Of a DNA stretch of 64,000 nucleotides, positions 12,801 to 25,300 are shown in pieces. The position numbers and the translations under genes were made by a program. The stretch's first letter is position 1. Every line of letters begins with the position of its first letter. The notes under the pieces were generated by a model that was not told the DNA's origin, ran no database searches, and saw only the letters and a list, made by a program, of their open reading frames with translations. Source of the DNA: Ochotona curzoniae (Eukaryota > Chordata > Mammalia > Lagomorpha > Ochotonidae); NCBI RefSeq assembly GCF_017591425.1, contig NW_024464918.1:20984001-21048000 (forward strand), read 5' to 3'.

Positions 12801-13198
12801 AAAAAGATTGAATTTCCCAAATTATATGTAACCATAATACTTCCCCAAAAGGTTTCCATGGACGTTTTATAACAGGATCTTCTTCCTTAGTGTCCTGGTG
12901 ATTGGAAACCACTTCTTAAGCATATTAACGAGTCTGAGGAACACCTTTCCTTGGAAACTGGTGTAGATACACAGGCCTCCAACTTTCACAAATTCCATGA
13001 ATTCCTCCTAAAGAATCCTAAAATTGTCTTTCAAAAATATTTAGAATACACTGGATTAAAGAATCTAGTAATAGTTTCCAACATGTTTAGGAATACAGAA
13101 TGTGTAAAGAGACTAAAAGAAAAATTAGCAGTCAATAAACGAATATAGGAAGAAGGGTGGTTACAAAAGACAGTAACTTGCGAGAGAAAACCGACGGG
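9893..13198. other. AT-rich unique DNA
   Basis: About 3.3 kb with no recognised gene, SINE or LTR. The 136-codon minus-strand frame at 12502-12912 has a hydrophobic, F/I/L-rich product typical of AT-rich non-coding DNA and I see no domain. It contains no obvious CpG island or polyadenylation cluster. Parts of 10.8-11.2 kb could be old repeat. Confidence 0.5.
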
Positions 13199-13540
13199 CA
13201 GAGGGACTGGTATGACAGCCTAGAGACTAAATCTCCACCTTGCATTGCCAGAATCCCATATGGGTGCAGGTTCGTGCCGCAGACGCTCTATTCCCCATGC
13301 AGCTCCCTGCTTGTAGCCTAGAAAAGTAACCAAGGATGGCCCAAAGCCTTGGGACAATGCAGCCACGTGGCAGACCCGTAAGAAGCTCCTGGCTTCTGGC
13401 TTCGGATGGGTTCAGCTCCTGCATTGCAGCCACTTGCGGAGTGAACCAGCAGATGGAAGTTCTTTCTCTGTCTCTCCTTTTTTCTGTAAGTCTGCCTTTC
13501 CAGTAAAAATAAATCTTAAAAATAAATAAATAAATAAATG
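13199..13540 (+). mobile_element. Old CSINE
   Basis: Full-length but diverged. It shows the head, ATCCCATATGGGTGCAGGTTCG, CCATGCAGCTCCCTGC, AAGGATGGCCCAAAGCCTTGGGAC, GAAGCTCCTGGCTTCTGGCTTCGGATGG, GGAGTGAACCAGCAGATGGAAG and CTGCCTTTCCAGTAAAAATAAATC, with an (AAAT)n tail. A (GA)n run follows at 13552-13574. Confidence 0.9.
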
Positions 13541-13551
13541 AGCAGAAAGGA

Positions 13552-13574
13552 AGAGAGAGAGAGAGAGAGAGAGA
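13552..13574. repeat. (GA)n microsatellite
   Basis: An uninterrupted run of about 11-12 GA units directly after the A-rich tail of the SINE. Microsatellites often seed at SINE tails. Confidence 0.95.
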
Positions 13575-13584
13575 CAGGGAAAAG

Positions 13585-14310
13585 CAGTCAGTTCCCTGGT
13601 TTATTTCTCATACAAAAATAAATCTCAGGAAAATAAAGACTTAAAATTGAAAATGAGAACATCAAAAGAAAGAAACTGGCAAATTTAAATGTTGGACAGA
13701 GAAATTCTTTGTGGGCTTACCACTGACAGAAAAACATCAGGAAATCTTCATGATCTTCTGAGAAAAAATTAAAAAAAAACTTCTCGATATAAAACGACTT
13801 CCATAAATATGGATAAAATAAAACCCTTAAGGATTAAAAATATTTGTAATATACATGACATATCAAAGTCTCTTTCACTTAGCCATCATAAAGGGAGCAA
13901 GTAGAAGAGCAGACACCAGAATAAAACAGGTGCTTCATACAGCAGGGAAATGGTAATGGCAGTTACAAGCTCAAATGTTGGCTCAATTTCATCAGTGTTG
14001 GGAACATTGCAAACAATACTGAAATAACATTTTCATGTCCAGATTAGCAAAGCTTGGAAAACATTATCACCAGCCAGTAATGGTAAGAGAAGGGACACGG
14101 AATATCATATCCACTGTTGCAAAATATTAGACACGTGTTTGAGGAACTTTTTTGCAATACTGGATGAACCATAAAATATGATTATCATTTCATCCAACAA
14201 CACACCTCCAGAAATACATGTGTAATGGCATTTAAAACTGACAATCAGGCATACTGATCACTGGATTGGGTGTGATGACATGGAATTATTCCCCTGGGGT
14301 AAGTTTTGCT
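13585..14310 (+). mobile_element. LINE-1 ORF2 3' region remnant
   Basis: Heavily decayed. The segment 13600-13870 follows the order of the LINE-1 ORF2 C-terminal region, with motifs resembling CATACAAAAATAAATYYAGG, GACTTAAAATTGAAAA, GATAAAATAAAACC and AAAATATTTG. At 14035-14230 GATTAGCAAAGCTTGGAAAACATTATCACC, then TTGGAAAA/TTTGCAATA and CACACCTCCAGAAATACATG, resemble the segment just before the ORF2 stop. No open frame survives. The SINE at 13.2-13.5 kb adjoins its left end. Confidence 0.6.
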
Positions 14311-14559
14311 GGTTATAAAAACTTATTAAGCATCCGCTGTGACAAGTGCAAGCAGTAACAGTATCATGAAGATGGTCTCAGGGTTCAGAGCATGATGGTC
14401 AACCCCACCACTATGTGTAGTACCTGGGGCTGCTTCGTAGTGTGAATGAAAGACGTTGAAAGCACTTCAGAAGTGAAGCCCTTCCACCTGCAGCTCTCCT
14501 GCCTCCTGTCTCCCTCTCTCTTACCAGAAAAGACTATTGAAAGGGGGTTCTTCTGTCTC

Positions 14560-14635
14560 AAATCATGCGGTCATGTCCCGGCACTTGCAAGACAAGGACT
14601 TTAGCCACTTTACTATGACAATGAGCCCCAGAAAT
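14560..14635 (-). mobile_element. CSINE head fragment
   Basis: CCCGGCACTTGCAAGACAAGGACTTTAGCCACTTTACTATGAC...AGCCC is the reverse complement of the first roughly 65 bases of the SINE (GGGC...GTGGCTAAAGTCCTTGCCTTGC). The remainder of the element is absent or unrecognisable. Confidence 0.6.
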
Positions 14636-14693
14636 AATATTTAAACTAAGATCTGAATGATTTTAAAAACAGCAGTTAAGATAAGAATGGAAC

Positions 14694-14706
14694 CAGTAAG
14701 GAGTTC
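14694..14706. repeat. Target-site duplication, left of U2 fragment
   Basis: CAGTAAGGAGTTC, differing at one base from 14743-14755. Confidence 0.8.
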
Positions 14707-14742
14707 CACACTTGATCTTAGCCAAAAGACTAAGAAGTGATG
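14707..14742 (-). pseudogene. U2 (pseudogene): 3'-truncated U2 snRNA retropseudogene
   Basis: On the minus strand this reads as the first 34 nucleotides of U2 spliceosomal snRNA. Positions 14-34 of U2 (TTTTGGCTAAGATCAAGTGT) are identical. The only differences lie in the first 13 bases (G4A, C10T, G11A, C13T), all transitions. The match stops abruptly after U2 position 34. It is flanked by CAGTAAGGAGTTC (14694-14706) and CAGCAAGGAGTTC (14743-14755), 12 of 13 identical, as expected of a target-site duplication. There is no A tail. This is the known form of snRNA retropseudogenes that keep the 5' end and lose the 3' end. Non-functional, since the branch-point-pairing and Sm-site regions are absent. 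Confidence 0.85.
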
Positions 14743-14755
14743 CAGCAAGGAGTTC
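14743..14755. repeat. Target-site duplication, right of U2 fragment
   Basis: CAGCAAGGAGTTC, the partner of 14694-14706 on the other side of the U2-derived insert. Confidence 0.8.
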
Positions 14756-15384
14756 TAACTGTAACCTATATGCAATGGCAGTCTACCTTAGGTATAAATT
14801 GAGAGAATGATGTCCACTTCAAGCTGATTGCTGAAGCCATTGATGCAGAACATGCTGCACGAGTACCGTGACAAAAATCAAGGAAGCTACATGAAGGTTC
14901 CAGCTTCAGCCTGAATGAGAAACAACAGAACCCAGGCCTGGAGTGGGAATACCAGAGGCAAAGGAAAGTGTGGGGATGGGGATTGCACTGTAGCTGAAAA
15001 GACATGATACCCAATAAATGATTACACACAGGCAAGAGAAAAAAGAACTTTTTCAAAGAACAATAACTATCATTTGTACAACTGAGAGGATAATTGTGCT
15101 ACTGTTCTCAGTTGGAAAAATGGAGGGCAGTTCACTTGTGGGATACGGGATATCAGCAAATATTTCTTCTACCTTCACCACCTAAGTTGGACATGCCCAC
15201 TCCCCATCCAAGCAGAGACTTCAAGCAGGCAAATGCCTACGTGATGCTGGAATTTAGGACATGTGTCTGGAGAGAAATATCTAGGAATCACAGAGAACAA
15301 GAAAGCAGAAGGACACGACCAGGGGACCAGAGAAGGGAGGCAGAGTGGAGTCCTTGAGACGTAGGCCAGGGAAGCAAAGACAAA

Positions 15385-15580
15385 AGTCTAGATCTTGGCC
15401 CTTCAATCTCCCAGCTCTGGGATTTACTAAGTTAGCAACTCCGCCCTCAGCTATTTCATACGAAGAATTGGAATAATTCTAATAAAAAGTGCCAGGGTCT
15501 GGTGGAGAGCTAACCACGCATGTGGAAAGCATACAGACCTGTGTCCCACACACAGTAAGAATTCAGTAACTGTTTCATTG
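15385..15580 (+). mobile_element. MIR SINE
   Basis: Sense-strand MIR. CCCAGCTCTGGGATTTACTAAG resembles CCGGCTCTGCCACTTACTAG. CCCTCAGCTATTTCATACG corresponds to CCTCAGTTTCCTCATCTG, then GGAATAATTCTAATAAAAAGTGCC, and ACACAGTAAGAATTCAGTAACTG corresponds to the 3' end GCACATAGTAAGCGCTCAATAAATG. The order is preserved across nearly 200 bases. Confidence 0.7.
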
Positions 15581-17609
15581 CCAAGATGCCCACAACTGTA
15601 ACAAGAAAAAAAAAGGAAGAAAGCTAAAGCTAATTTTACTATTGGAGAATGAGTTAATAACCAGTAAAAAAAAAAAAAAAAGCGCCATATGAGGAAAAGG
15701 ATAGACAGATGCAAATTTAAGTTGGTACAAAATTAGTTGTAAGAAAACTTCTAGAATAAAAGCAGATTGACTTTCCACTAAAGAGGTAAAGAAAGTACAA
15801 GATACAGACGCTAAGATGATTAAGAAAATACAACATGGACTAAACAGAGCTATAAAGCAGAAATACAAACGTGGTTATGGGAAGAACATCAGAAGGCAGC
15901 AGCCCAAAGATTTTCAAGTCTTGAATGATGAAAATACTAGACAGTGTCCCAGCACAGGACACGAGATGAGAGCCCGTGCCCCAGCTTCACTGGCAGGGCC
16001 AAATGTCAGACCCGAGGCTTGTTCTGCGGCTGCACAACAGTACTTGCTAAGGGACAGCAACCCTCTAATCATCTCTGTATTTTCATCACTGTGAAGACTG
16101 CAGGAAACAAAGTATTTATTGCCAATTATTGCCACGAATGAAAGAGAAAACTCTTGATGCATCTGTGCTGTTTCACTGGGTAGCTTGCTCATGAGGGAAA
16201 AGCACATACAGCTAGATTTTAATTTTTCTTTTTCAAAATCCGCATGGACAAGGTGGTAAAAGGGCAGAATATTCTTTGTGGTATTAATGAGACAATATAG
16301 TCAATCATTTTTGAATCAGTATTTTGACAAAACAATGAATTGAATTCTACATATCATTGAATTTCTTTAATTTGTTTCTCTTAGAACAACACTGTCTTCC
16401 TCCCTCTATTCAAGGACACAATGGTATCTCCCACTATGCAAAGAGACTTAAATATTGAATGAAAAACAGAAGCTCTGTCTCTCATGGTCACTGATGTACA
16501 GCTGCTGAACTCTAACAGCTGGGCAGCTGAGATGACATCCTTGTGCTCCTGAACTGTCTGAAAACCACTGGTATTTAAGTGGAAGCTTCAAAGCTCATGC
16601 TGTGTGTTAAGCCTCCGTTCTCCTTATCAGCCGTTCCCGCTTTGAGATCCCAACCACGTGCCCTCTGCTCCTGGACTTTCAATATAAAATTTGATCAAAG
16701 CTGCTAAGCCTATTTTGTCCCTTAGGGGGAAACAATGCTAGAATTTGTTGCCTGTACAGCTTTTCTGGCAACTTGAAAATACCTTTCTGCTTGGGTTTTT
16801 TTCTATCAAAAATGGATTCTGAAAGCAGTTAATACAAGCCTTAACATGTTTCTGGGAATACTGAAGATTCAGTTCTGTTTATTCAAACTTCTTCTGTAGA
16901 TATTTCTCATAAATATTAAAGAGCATGAATGCAGGACTGTGAATTCCACATGCTGATTTACAGCCAAGGAAACTGCAAGCTGCTTTTAGAATTCTCTGAA
17001 AACTGTATCTGACCATCTCTCAGTTTATTCCTGTGGATTTTGTGTGCCTCTGTTCTGAAATAAATCTCTAGTCTATGCAATCCTGTCCTTTGATCTGGAA
17101 ACCATATCCTCGTGGAGTGAATGGGGTCAACGCCTCCTTCCAAGCACCTGTCCAATCACCGCATGTCACCAACACGGGAAACCCAGGATGCTGCACACTG
17201 CCATCGAAAGAAAGCCCGGAAGCTAGTTTCTGGAGCCCTTCAGGTAAGGATCACTGGCCTGTGCCACAGCGAGGCTCTGTGCCCTCCTCCTGGGACCCAC
17301 TCACAGCACCCCCTGCTAGAGCTGAGTCCCTTCTTATTTAAGGATAGAAAGCTGACAGGCAGGTAAGAAACTAGGAGAGAATTAGGTTGGTAAGGAGAGG
17401 AAGCGGGAAGCAAGAAAGGGTAAAAGAAAGAGAGGGAGTGTTAAAGAGGGAAGGAAGAAATAAAGAAAAGATTAAAAACACAGGCTACGTGCCCTTTCTG
17501 TAGAATGAATAAAGAACGGGAAGAAGGAAGTCACGGACACCGCTGAAATGTCACAGATAATTTAATCTGTGTATCAACCCAGTGGTCACCCGGTTCACGT
17601 GCATTGACA
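15581..17609. other. Unassigned DNA
   Basis: There is an oligo-A tract at 15666-15681 and otherwise unique-looking AT-leaning sequence. A purine-rich stretch occupies about 17365-17475. No gene or nameable repeat. Confidence 0.5.
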
Positions 17610-17760
17610 AAACAGGCGTTCAGGAGCTGATTGACAGGTTTGCACAGCATGCTAAAGGTCACATATTAAAAAGTAGGAAGCAGAAGGACCAGGACTGAAG
17701 GTTAGATCTGAAAGATTGCAAACTCCAAGCATTTTCCCTCTGTCTTCTTGGAGACATCTT
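17610..17760 (-). mobile_element. MIR SINE fragment
   Basis: Antisense MIR core. GCTAAAGGTCACATATTAAAAAGTAG matches GCCCAAGGTCACACAGCTAGTAAG. AGGACCAGGACTGAAGGTTAGATCTG follows the AGAGCCGGGATTCGAACCCAGG...TCTG block. Confidence 0.6.
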
Positions 17761-18130
17761 AATTTTCAAATGGAGCAATACAAAAGAATCCTCTCACTCA
17801 CCCAGCCATGGGTCCCAAGTTAGCAGGATACCGCCAACCAACAGGGGAGCAGCCAGAAGTAGTATTTCTGGGCGTCACTGGTCAAGGAATGCTGAACAAA
17901 CTCGGCATGGCTAATGTCTCCTCAACACCATTTATCCCCACGCCCCAGGAATCTTTTCCATTGTACAAGAGAATCCAGTAGCAAGCAAGGCTCAAGACCC
18001 AGCCACTGATGGAACTCCTAAGACGAAAGAGGTTGAGCTAGAGTCAAAGAAACTGAGTAGGAGGAAGATCCTGTGGAAACCGAGGACCATGTGTGGACAG
18101 CCATGGAGAAGGCATGTATTAAAATTGCTG

Positions 18131-18457
18131 GGCCCGGCAGCATGGCCTAGGGGCTAAAGTCCTTGCCTTGAACGCACCAGGATCCCATATGGGCACAGGT
18201 TCTAATCCCGGCAGCTCCACTTCCCATCCAATTCCCTGCTTGTGGCCTGGGAAAGCAGTTGAGGACGGCCCAAAGCCTTGGGACCCTGCACCCGCATGGG
18301 AGACCTGGAAGAAGTTCCTGGATCCTGGCTTCGGATCGGCATAGCATCGGCCATTGTGCTCACTTGGGGAGTGAATCATCGGAAGGAAGATCTTCCTCTC
18401 TGTCTCTCTTGCTCTCTGTATACCTGACTTTCCAATAAATAAATAAAATTTTAAAAT
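18131..18457 (+). mobile_element. Young CSINE, subfamily with GCTAAAGTCC head
   Basis: A full-length young SINE starting GGCCCGGCAGCATGGCCTAGG, with GATCCCATATGGGCACAGGTTCTAATCCC, GGCCCAAAGCCTTGGGACCC, CTCACTTGGGGAGTGAATCATCGG and TTCCAATAAATAAATAAAATTTT. A 10-bp direct repeat AAAATTGCTG borders it (18121-18130 and 18458-18467). Confidence 0.95.
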
Positions 18458-18467
18458 AAAATTGCTG

Positions 18468-20670
18468 CCACAACAAGGCAGTAATGGTAGTCCCCTGGCC
18501 TTAGCTGGAGAAAGATCACAGAAAACAATTCCTAAGCTGGGTCAAGAAAACAGTATGGGTCCTCTGCTCTAACTCCATTTTCCTGCTCCCAGACTGGATT
18601 AGCAGAAATGCATATCATCACTCATTACATGGAAGTTTGGACCTGCGGAAGGAAGCTAGGATTGAAGAATCAAGTTTTACCTTGGACTGTATTGGTATTT
18701 TAATAGCTGAACATGACCCCAGTGTGCTGCAGACTGCCCCTCATTGTGAGGAGACAGAAGGTTCTGACTGCCACAACTGGGAACAGAGGTGAGTGAACCT
18801 TCACCGTACCCAGGAAACGTCTGCTTCTAGGGGAATCTACGTGCTGTCGTTGCAATCCCCAGAAATAAGCCAGTAAAGATACAATGCCAGGGTCTCTTCC
18901 CGGGATGAGTACCAGACACGTGACGATGTGGAAGAACTTGTAGCTAGTGATAATATGAGAGTCAACTTTGGATTTGTAAATCAGTATGCTGTACAGATGA
19001 CTCTCCCCTAACAACAGAGTGGTAGCCATAAACCCATCAGAAGATGAAGATGCCCGTCAGAATCTGTTTAAGACAAGTGCCCTGCTGATGTCACAGCACA
19101 GGCTGGCTTTACTGAAAACACGCTCAGAACACATACAGCACACTGCACCTGAACAAGCACCTCAACACGGTGCCTATTTTAACACAAAGAAGTGGAGAGT
19201 TCACCTGTTTAATATACCTGGATCTGGAACGATGTTGGCATCTCAGCACACTGCAGAGCACCAGCATGGCATGACCCTGCAGCTGAGTGGGAGCTGTGCC
19301 TTCCTGCCACTGCCCAGCATCCTGGGATACACTACAACTGACACACTAGTCTGGGGAAGGGTCCAAACTCCAGTTTTAAGGAATGGATCCTATTTCCACA
19401 CCATCATAAAACAATTAAATTTAAAAAAAAAAAAACATAAGTGGAAGCATCTCAGGCAAAGGAATGTCTACTGCTTTAAGGTAGGTTGACGACACACTCC
19501 AAACGCTGGTCCCATTTACGCTGTGTTGAGATTAAGTGAACTCTTTCACCCACTCTTACAAAACTACTGAAGAGATTTCAAAAGAATTTTCTACTTTACT
19601 GAAAGATACGCAAACCAGAAAGAAATAAAGGAAATACATACCACAATATCAGTCACAAAACAACATGCACTCTAATGAATTTAAAGGATGACATGATGGT
19701 AAAAACTATATAACAGTGGGAGCTTTTTTTTTTTTTTTCTGTCTCTTTATACCTCAGCTTGTCAATTCCCTAAAACAATCTTGAAAAACTACGAGAAACA
19801 ATGATGTTTACAGGGAAGCAGCACTCAGTTATTCTAAACATTTTTGAACATGTGGCATGAGCCGCAAAATCCTGTCTTTAGCTAGCTTAGTTTGAAATTA
19901 CCAAAAGTATTTTTAAAAGTTTTAAAGCTCAGATGTTTATAACAACAAGTGACTTCATGCAAGAAGGAGTATTTCCACGGATTTCGGAGTAATTTTCAGT
20001 TCTTTGAGAGTTTATAAGTGCATTCCACCTCTTAAAACACAAAGCCTCTTTTAAACATTGTCATGATGCCAAATCCTGGTGACATACATTTGTTTCAGTT
20101 AGTCATTTCAGCCACTGACGTTAAGACAGTTTGGTAACTAATCCGACGGCACAGAGATCTCTGAGCATTCAAGCAGCTATAAACACCGCCAGCAGCATTT
20201 TTCTAAAACTATAAAACGCGAAAGCTAAACTTACAAAGCCCTCCATATCATGAACAGAACCAAGGCCTTCAGCTGACCACGGCATGAGGGCATGCACACT
20301 CCTGCAAGGACATGGCACCCATGCATGCGTGTCACAGCCACACAGTCCAGCATCTGGGGCCTTCTGCAACTGCCCGGAAGTCCCTGAAAAGTGATGCAAA
20401 GTCCAGAAACGTAGGGGCCCTGAGGGTCCTTGGTTTTAAACACCTCGTTTCTTCTTAATGCTTGCAGATTCATGCTGCAAGTTCAGGAGAGATTCCTTTC
20501 TGATGTCAGAAAACAGTACAATCATAACAATTCAAGCAATTGTCCCACTACAAATTTCTCCACACACTTCGACTGAGAGACAGACCAGAACATCTGAAAA
20601 ATCATGTTCATGAGAACTCATCTGCCTCGTAAAGTACGTTTCAGAAAGAGGTGCACAGCAGCACCAGGGA
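18468..20670. other. Unassigned DNA
   Basis: No recognised gene. The 156-codon frame at 19019-19489 (+) runs into an oligo-A tract (about 19423-19435) and translates to a low-information protein without a domain, so I consider it non-coding. An oligo-T tract lies at about 19724-19738. Confidence 0.45.
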
Positions 20671-20880
20671 AGCCGGCTACCATGCAAAGCACTCTGAGAA
20701 GACAAAAGACGGAAATTCTAACCCCAGCTCCACTTACCAAGTCATCGGACTGGCTCCTCCTTTCAGCTCTTTTCCATTCAGCCACCCCTCAGCTTCCCTG
20801 TGTGCAAAATAAGAAAATAAATATGAGCACCCACTCCTGAGGGCATAGTAGAGTTGGTACAGTGTCCCCTGAGTGTTCCT
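20671..20880 (+). mobile_element. MIR SINE
   Basis: Sense MIR. CCCCAGCTCCACTTACCAAGTCATCGGAC resembles CCCGGCTCTGCCACTTACTAGCTGTGTGAC. CCTCAGCTTCCCTGTGTGCAAAATAAG corresponds to CCTCAGTTTCCTCATCTGTAAAATGGG, followed by AATAAATATGAGCACCCACTCCTGAGGG for AATAATAGTACCTACCTCATAGGG. Confidence 0.75.
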
Positions 20881-22117
20881 GCAAGACTCAATAGCACAGA
20901 ATAGATGGGAAGAGAAGGTTCCAGAACATCATCAGTTCTAAGGATTGAACAGTTATCCTTTTTTGGACTTCCCAGTCCTGAATCTTGTATGAAGTAGTTA
21001 ACTAGAGGTTGACTTGAAGCTTGCACTCAAAAAGTGGCCTTACTCAAACGGCAGTGCCTGACATACACTCTGTGGGGAATTTCCTGCATGACCCATCACA
21101 CCTGACCTCGACACAGTCTTCATCCCTTGCATCTTCATTTCTCATTCGTATCAGTATTGATTTATTCCTTCTCCTAAACAGATTTAAATGTAATTGCATA
21201 ATTTTTGGCATAACCTCTATTTGAAGACAGAAATGTAAACTCTAACCTCAGAAATCTGATGTGCTTTCTTAAATTTAACCTGATACAATTTAGGGTATTC
21301 GCTTTACTCCTAACACATTAGGTATTTTTTCTCATTTTACTCGAATATGCAGCTTTTGCTGAACTCCAGATACTAGAAAGTCCTCAGAGACAAAAGGCAG
21401 AGGAAGACAGCAGCCGTGATTAGGAACAGAGAAGCATCAATAAGTAGAGAAAAGAGAGGGACGAAGAAGGAATTAGAGTTTTCTAGAACCTGTGTCTCAC
21501 TAGGTGTGATAGCAAATGCTACTTTGTGTATGATTAAGGGGTAAAAGGGACTAGATTAGATTCTATTTACTGCAATTGGTAGTGAAATCAGAAGCAGCGC
21601 ATTGCAAGAAAAGTTGGTGATAAAATGGTTGCGCTAAGACTTTCAAGGATAACTGATTTTGTTTTTCAAGCAGTGAACTCTCGCATTGCTCACAAAATAA
21701 TAAAATAAAAGATGATACTTGCATACTGTATAATCCTTAACAGTTCAATAACCTGTCAAAAGAAAGACAAAGAAAAGCCAGCTGCCTGGTAGGATGGCAA
21801 CTTTTTCTACATTATAAAAGAACCAAATACCCACAGGATATAAACATTCCTGAGAACAGCTAGGTAAGTTAATAGCTCTCTGGAACTCACATCTTTTAAC
21901 ACCAAGATGTCTCATCTGAAGACATAAGAACCAATGAGTAGGTAAAATACCAACAAGGAGTATGTCTTAGTCCTCTAGCAGAAAAGGTCATCCACCTTAT
22001 CCCAGCCTTGTAAAGCACATGGCTCAGATAGGCTCATCTTGCCTCTTAGCTGAAACACCTTGGCATCACTCACTCTTCAACACTCTGGCTCTGAAACTGT
22101 AATAAAAGATTACCAAA
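20881..22117. other. Unassigned DNA
   Basis: AT-leaning sequence with no recognisable gene, SINE or LINE landmark. Confidence 0.45.
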
Positions 22118-22330
22118 CCTTTTTGTTGAGATTAATTATTTGCTGAAAGACAGAAAGAGAGAGAGCCTGATTCGGAGTTCCGGTCTACTGGTTTACTACC
22201 AAAAATGTCTCCCATAGAATGCCAAGCACCAGAACCAGGAGGCCAGTGGAGGTCTCACATGAAGGCAGCAGGTGCCAGTCACAGGAGCACTCCTAGGGCG
22301 CTTACCTGCCTTAGCAGGGAGCTGGGGCCA
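22118..22330 (-). mobile_element. Old CSINE, degraded
   Basis: Antisense order is retained: ATTATTTGCTGAAAGACAGAAAGAGAGAGAG (tail and GA block), TACTGGTTTACTACC for CTGGTTCACTCCCC, AAGCACCAGAACCAGGAGGCCAG, then CTGCCTTAGCAGGGAGCTGG. The order fits, but identity is low. Confidence 0.55.
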
Positions 22331-25300
22331 GCAGCAGAGACCAGCCGACTTAGACTGTGTCTGTTAATGTCAGCACTAAATCTGAAAACATTACCTTTTG
22401 GATATTTTCATTCTCTATACATCACCTAGTTGCTTGAAATTCTTGGTTTTCTCACTGTGCTTTCATCAATAAAGAAAAACAAAATGAAGATTTTCACTTA
22501 TTTTCTCCACTGCTCCATGAAAGCAAGTCCAACTCAGGTTCTTACTATATTTCCTGATGAGTAATTTCTGAAAGGGCGGTGTGTAAACTCCTGTCCTATT
22601 TTAGAATAACCTGCTTTGCTCACAGACACTTCCTTTCCTTTCTAGGACAGGGACTTTGGCATCAATTTTGCACAACAAGGAGGACATTCTCCAGACCATG
22701 ACGAAGGAATTGCACCAAGGAAGTCACCAGCTCAACATTGAAGAGCTGAAACAACAACAACAAAAACCTTAGTGTTGTCTGCCACACAATCTCCATCCTC
22801 AAGAAAAGTGGGACTTCCAACGACAGGGGATGGTTTAACATTCAGTCTACAAAGGATTAGCCAATTCTCCATATAGTGCATATCTTTAACACATACCTGG
22901 AAACGAAGACACAGATGAGATATTTACTGTCTGGATACCACAAAGCATGGAAATTTAAGTCCAAAAATACCTCTGGACCACCCACAACCATGAATAAAGC
23001 TGCTTGTGAGGACAACACAAAGCCCACGATGACTTGGAGCTAAGTGAAGTGCAGGGGGATGACCCAGACTTGAACTCTGGAGCAGATAAAGGAGAACTGT
23101 GATGGCTCAGTCCAGTCACTACAGCTCAAACATCCGTTATCATAAAGTGTCGCTGGGGTCAGGTTTCATGGCCGTAGTCTATAGCCATGTCCTCTTAACA
23201 GAGAATGATCTTCTGGCCCAGCGTTGTCTAGCCAGGGAGCTGGTTCATGCCGTACAGCCGTGTAAATTCAAAGAACAAACAAAAGTGGAGCAAGGAAGGA
23301 AGGTGAGCATTCTTAAATGGGAAAGAAAGGGAAGGTATATAGAAAACACAAAAAGGAGAAAAAGAGAGACAGATGAGGGTCAAAGATGAAGTATGATACA
23401 GTTCAAGTGGAAAGAATGGGAGAGATCTGAACACTTTTCTGAACATAAAATCTCTTTAAGACATGTCGCCTTTAGTCCAATGTGAACATTAATACTACTT
23501 AATCTCACATATTTAACAAGAAGCAATCTCCAAAACTGCTTTTCCTGTTTTCTCCTACTTCCACTACTATCACAAAAGTTCCACGCTGCAGATCTGCTAG
23601 TGTGAAACCTAAAATGTTTGTTTATACCCTTTTGGATTCTTGAGGAAGAACACATGGAAATTCAAGCTTCTTCCATTGCTGTGTATATTTGACCAGAAAA
23701 AGCATGCATTTCCTAACACAAACACACAAAAACTCTACATCCTTCTCTATGGAATTGCCTTGGAGCTTGTTGCTGTTCCTGCTCAGGCGAAAACAAAGCA
23801 TGAGGCGAGTATACACACTGCTCACTGCGGCTTCCCAGTGGGGTGATGGTTTCTAAGGCCACCTTTAGCACTGGGTGGCCCACCCACTCTCAACTCAGGA
23901 ACTCAGAGGAGTGTCCTGTGACTTACAGGTAAGTGACAAGCTCTAATCCACTATCCATTTTTCAGTCTTCAGCGACAGCAAGAAAAGATGGGACCCAAAC
24001 TCCAGCAACCCAAAGAATCTCCAAGCCGCTTGTGAAAAACCAGACTGGGTCCCATTCTCAAATTAATGACCAAATCTAGAGTAAAAGGCAGGTTGACTTT
24101 CTATCACTGTTGCCATAGGGTTTCCAAATTCAGGCATATTTAAGAACCACTTCAACAAGGAGTAATCCTTGAGGAAAAATCACCTGTGACTTTGTTTACC
24201 CTTTTTTCACCATTTCTCACCTGAGAAAAATCTATCACAGCAACTACTGTCACAGGCTTCTAGAATGTATACTAGCAGATTTTTTTTAAATTGTGTATCA
24301 AACAGTCAAGAGATTACCTTCGAGAATTCTATAGGAAAAAAAAAAAAAAGAATTCTGTAGAGAAGCCAAATTTTACCCTATGGGGACAAGTAAGGACGAC
24401 AGAAGCAATTGCATCCCGATTGCATACTGATGGCACAAGAAGCCAAATGTACTCTGCGGCCACCAGTGAGCAATCCAGGGTTGACACAGGATGGGGAAAC
24501 AATCGTTTCTTTTAGATTCTGCAGCTAGCGCCTCTGTAGATTATGATCACAGAGCTGGCAGTGTGTCTCCTTGGGTTTGAGTCCAGTGGAACTTAACTGA
24601 AGGCTGCACACACAGAATCCCTTGGTCAGGCATTATGCAACCACAGAGGAAGGACTGCAGGAACAACAGGTGCTTCCAGCGCGGCGTCTCCTCGGGCATG
24701 AGGGAAGAAAAACACGAAATCTTGAATAATCCAAGCATTGATTCAAATGTTTTCTAAATTCTTCCAGGGTCATTGGCCTCTCTCCAAATCACTGTAGACT
24801 GGTACCAGAAGAGCTGACTGGCTTAACTCTTTTGAAAGTTCATCACCTGTAATTAATGGAGTAAAAGACTAGAAGCAAAAAGATCTTCAGGTCTGAAGTT
24901 TCTAATCCCTTGAATTTTAAATGCTTTTGACCTCTCTGCTTTCTTCCTCATAAACTTCATTTAAGCTGAAATGGAAGACCGTTTACCATTCTTCGCATTC
25001 ATTAGCCATGGGTCCCAGGGGATAGGTGAGATGACGTATTGGTGCATATTCTGATCCTCCTCGTCCCGGATGTTTTAATTCTTTCACAGCATTAGCATCA
25101 TTCACATGAACAAAACATTTGTTCTCATCTTTAATGTGCTATAGTACCCCTAGGACAGCAAAAATTGGCTAATGTCTTCCATCTTAGTATCCCCATAAAA
25201 CATGATGTGCTACATCTGACACAGATGCAGCTTGAAAGACGCTGTTAGAGACAAAGATTTCCCTTTACTCTATACCATAAATAATGTCATGATACACATT

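Noticed and set aside
12502..12912. 136-codon hydrophobic frame as a membrane protein
   Set aside because: F/I/L-rich composition is expected from AT-rich DNA, and no family or signal pattern is recognisable.
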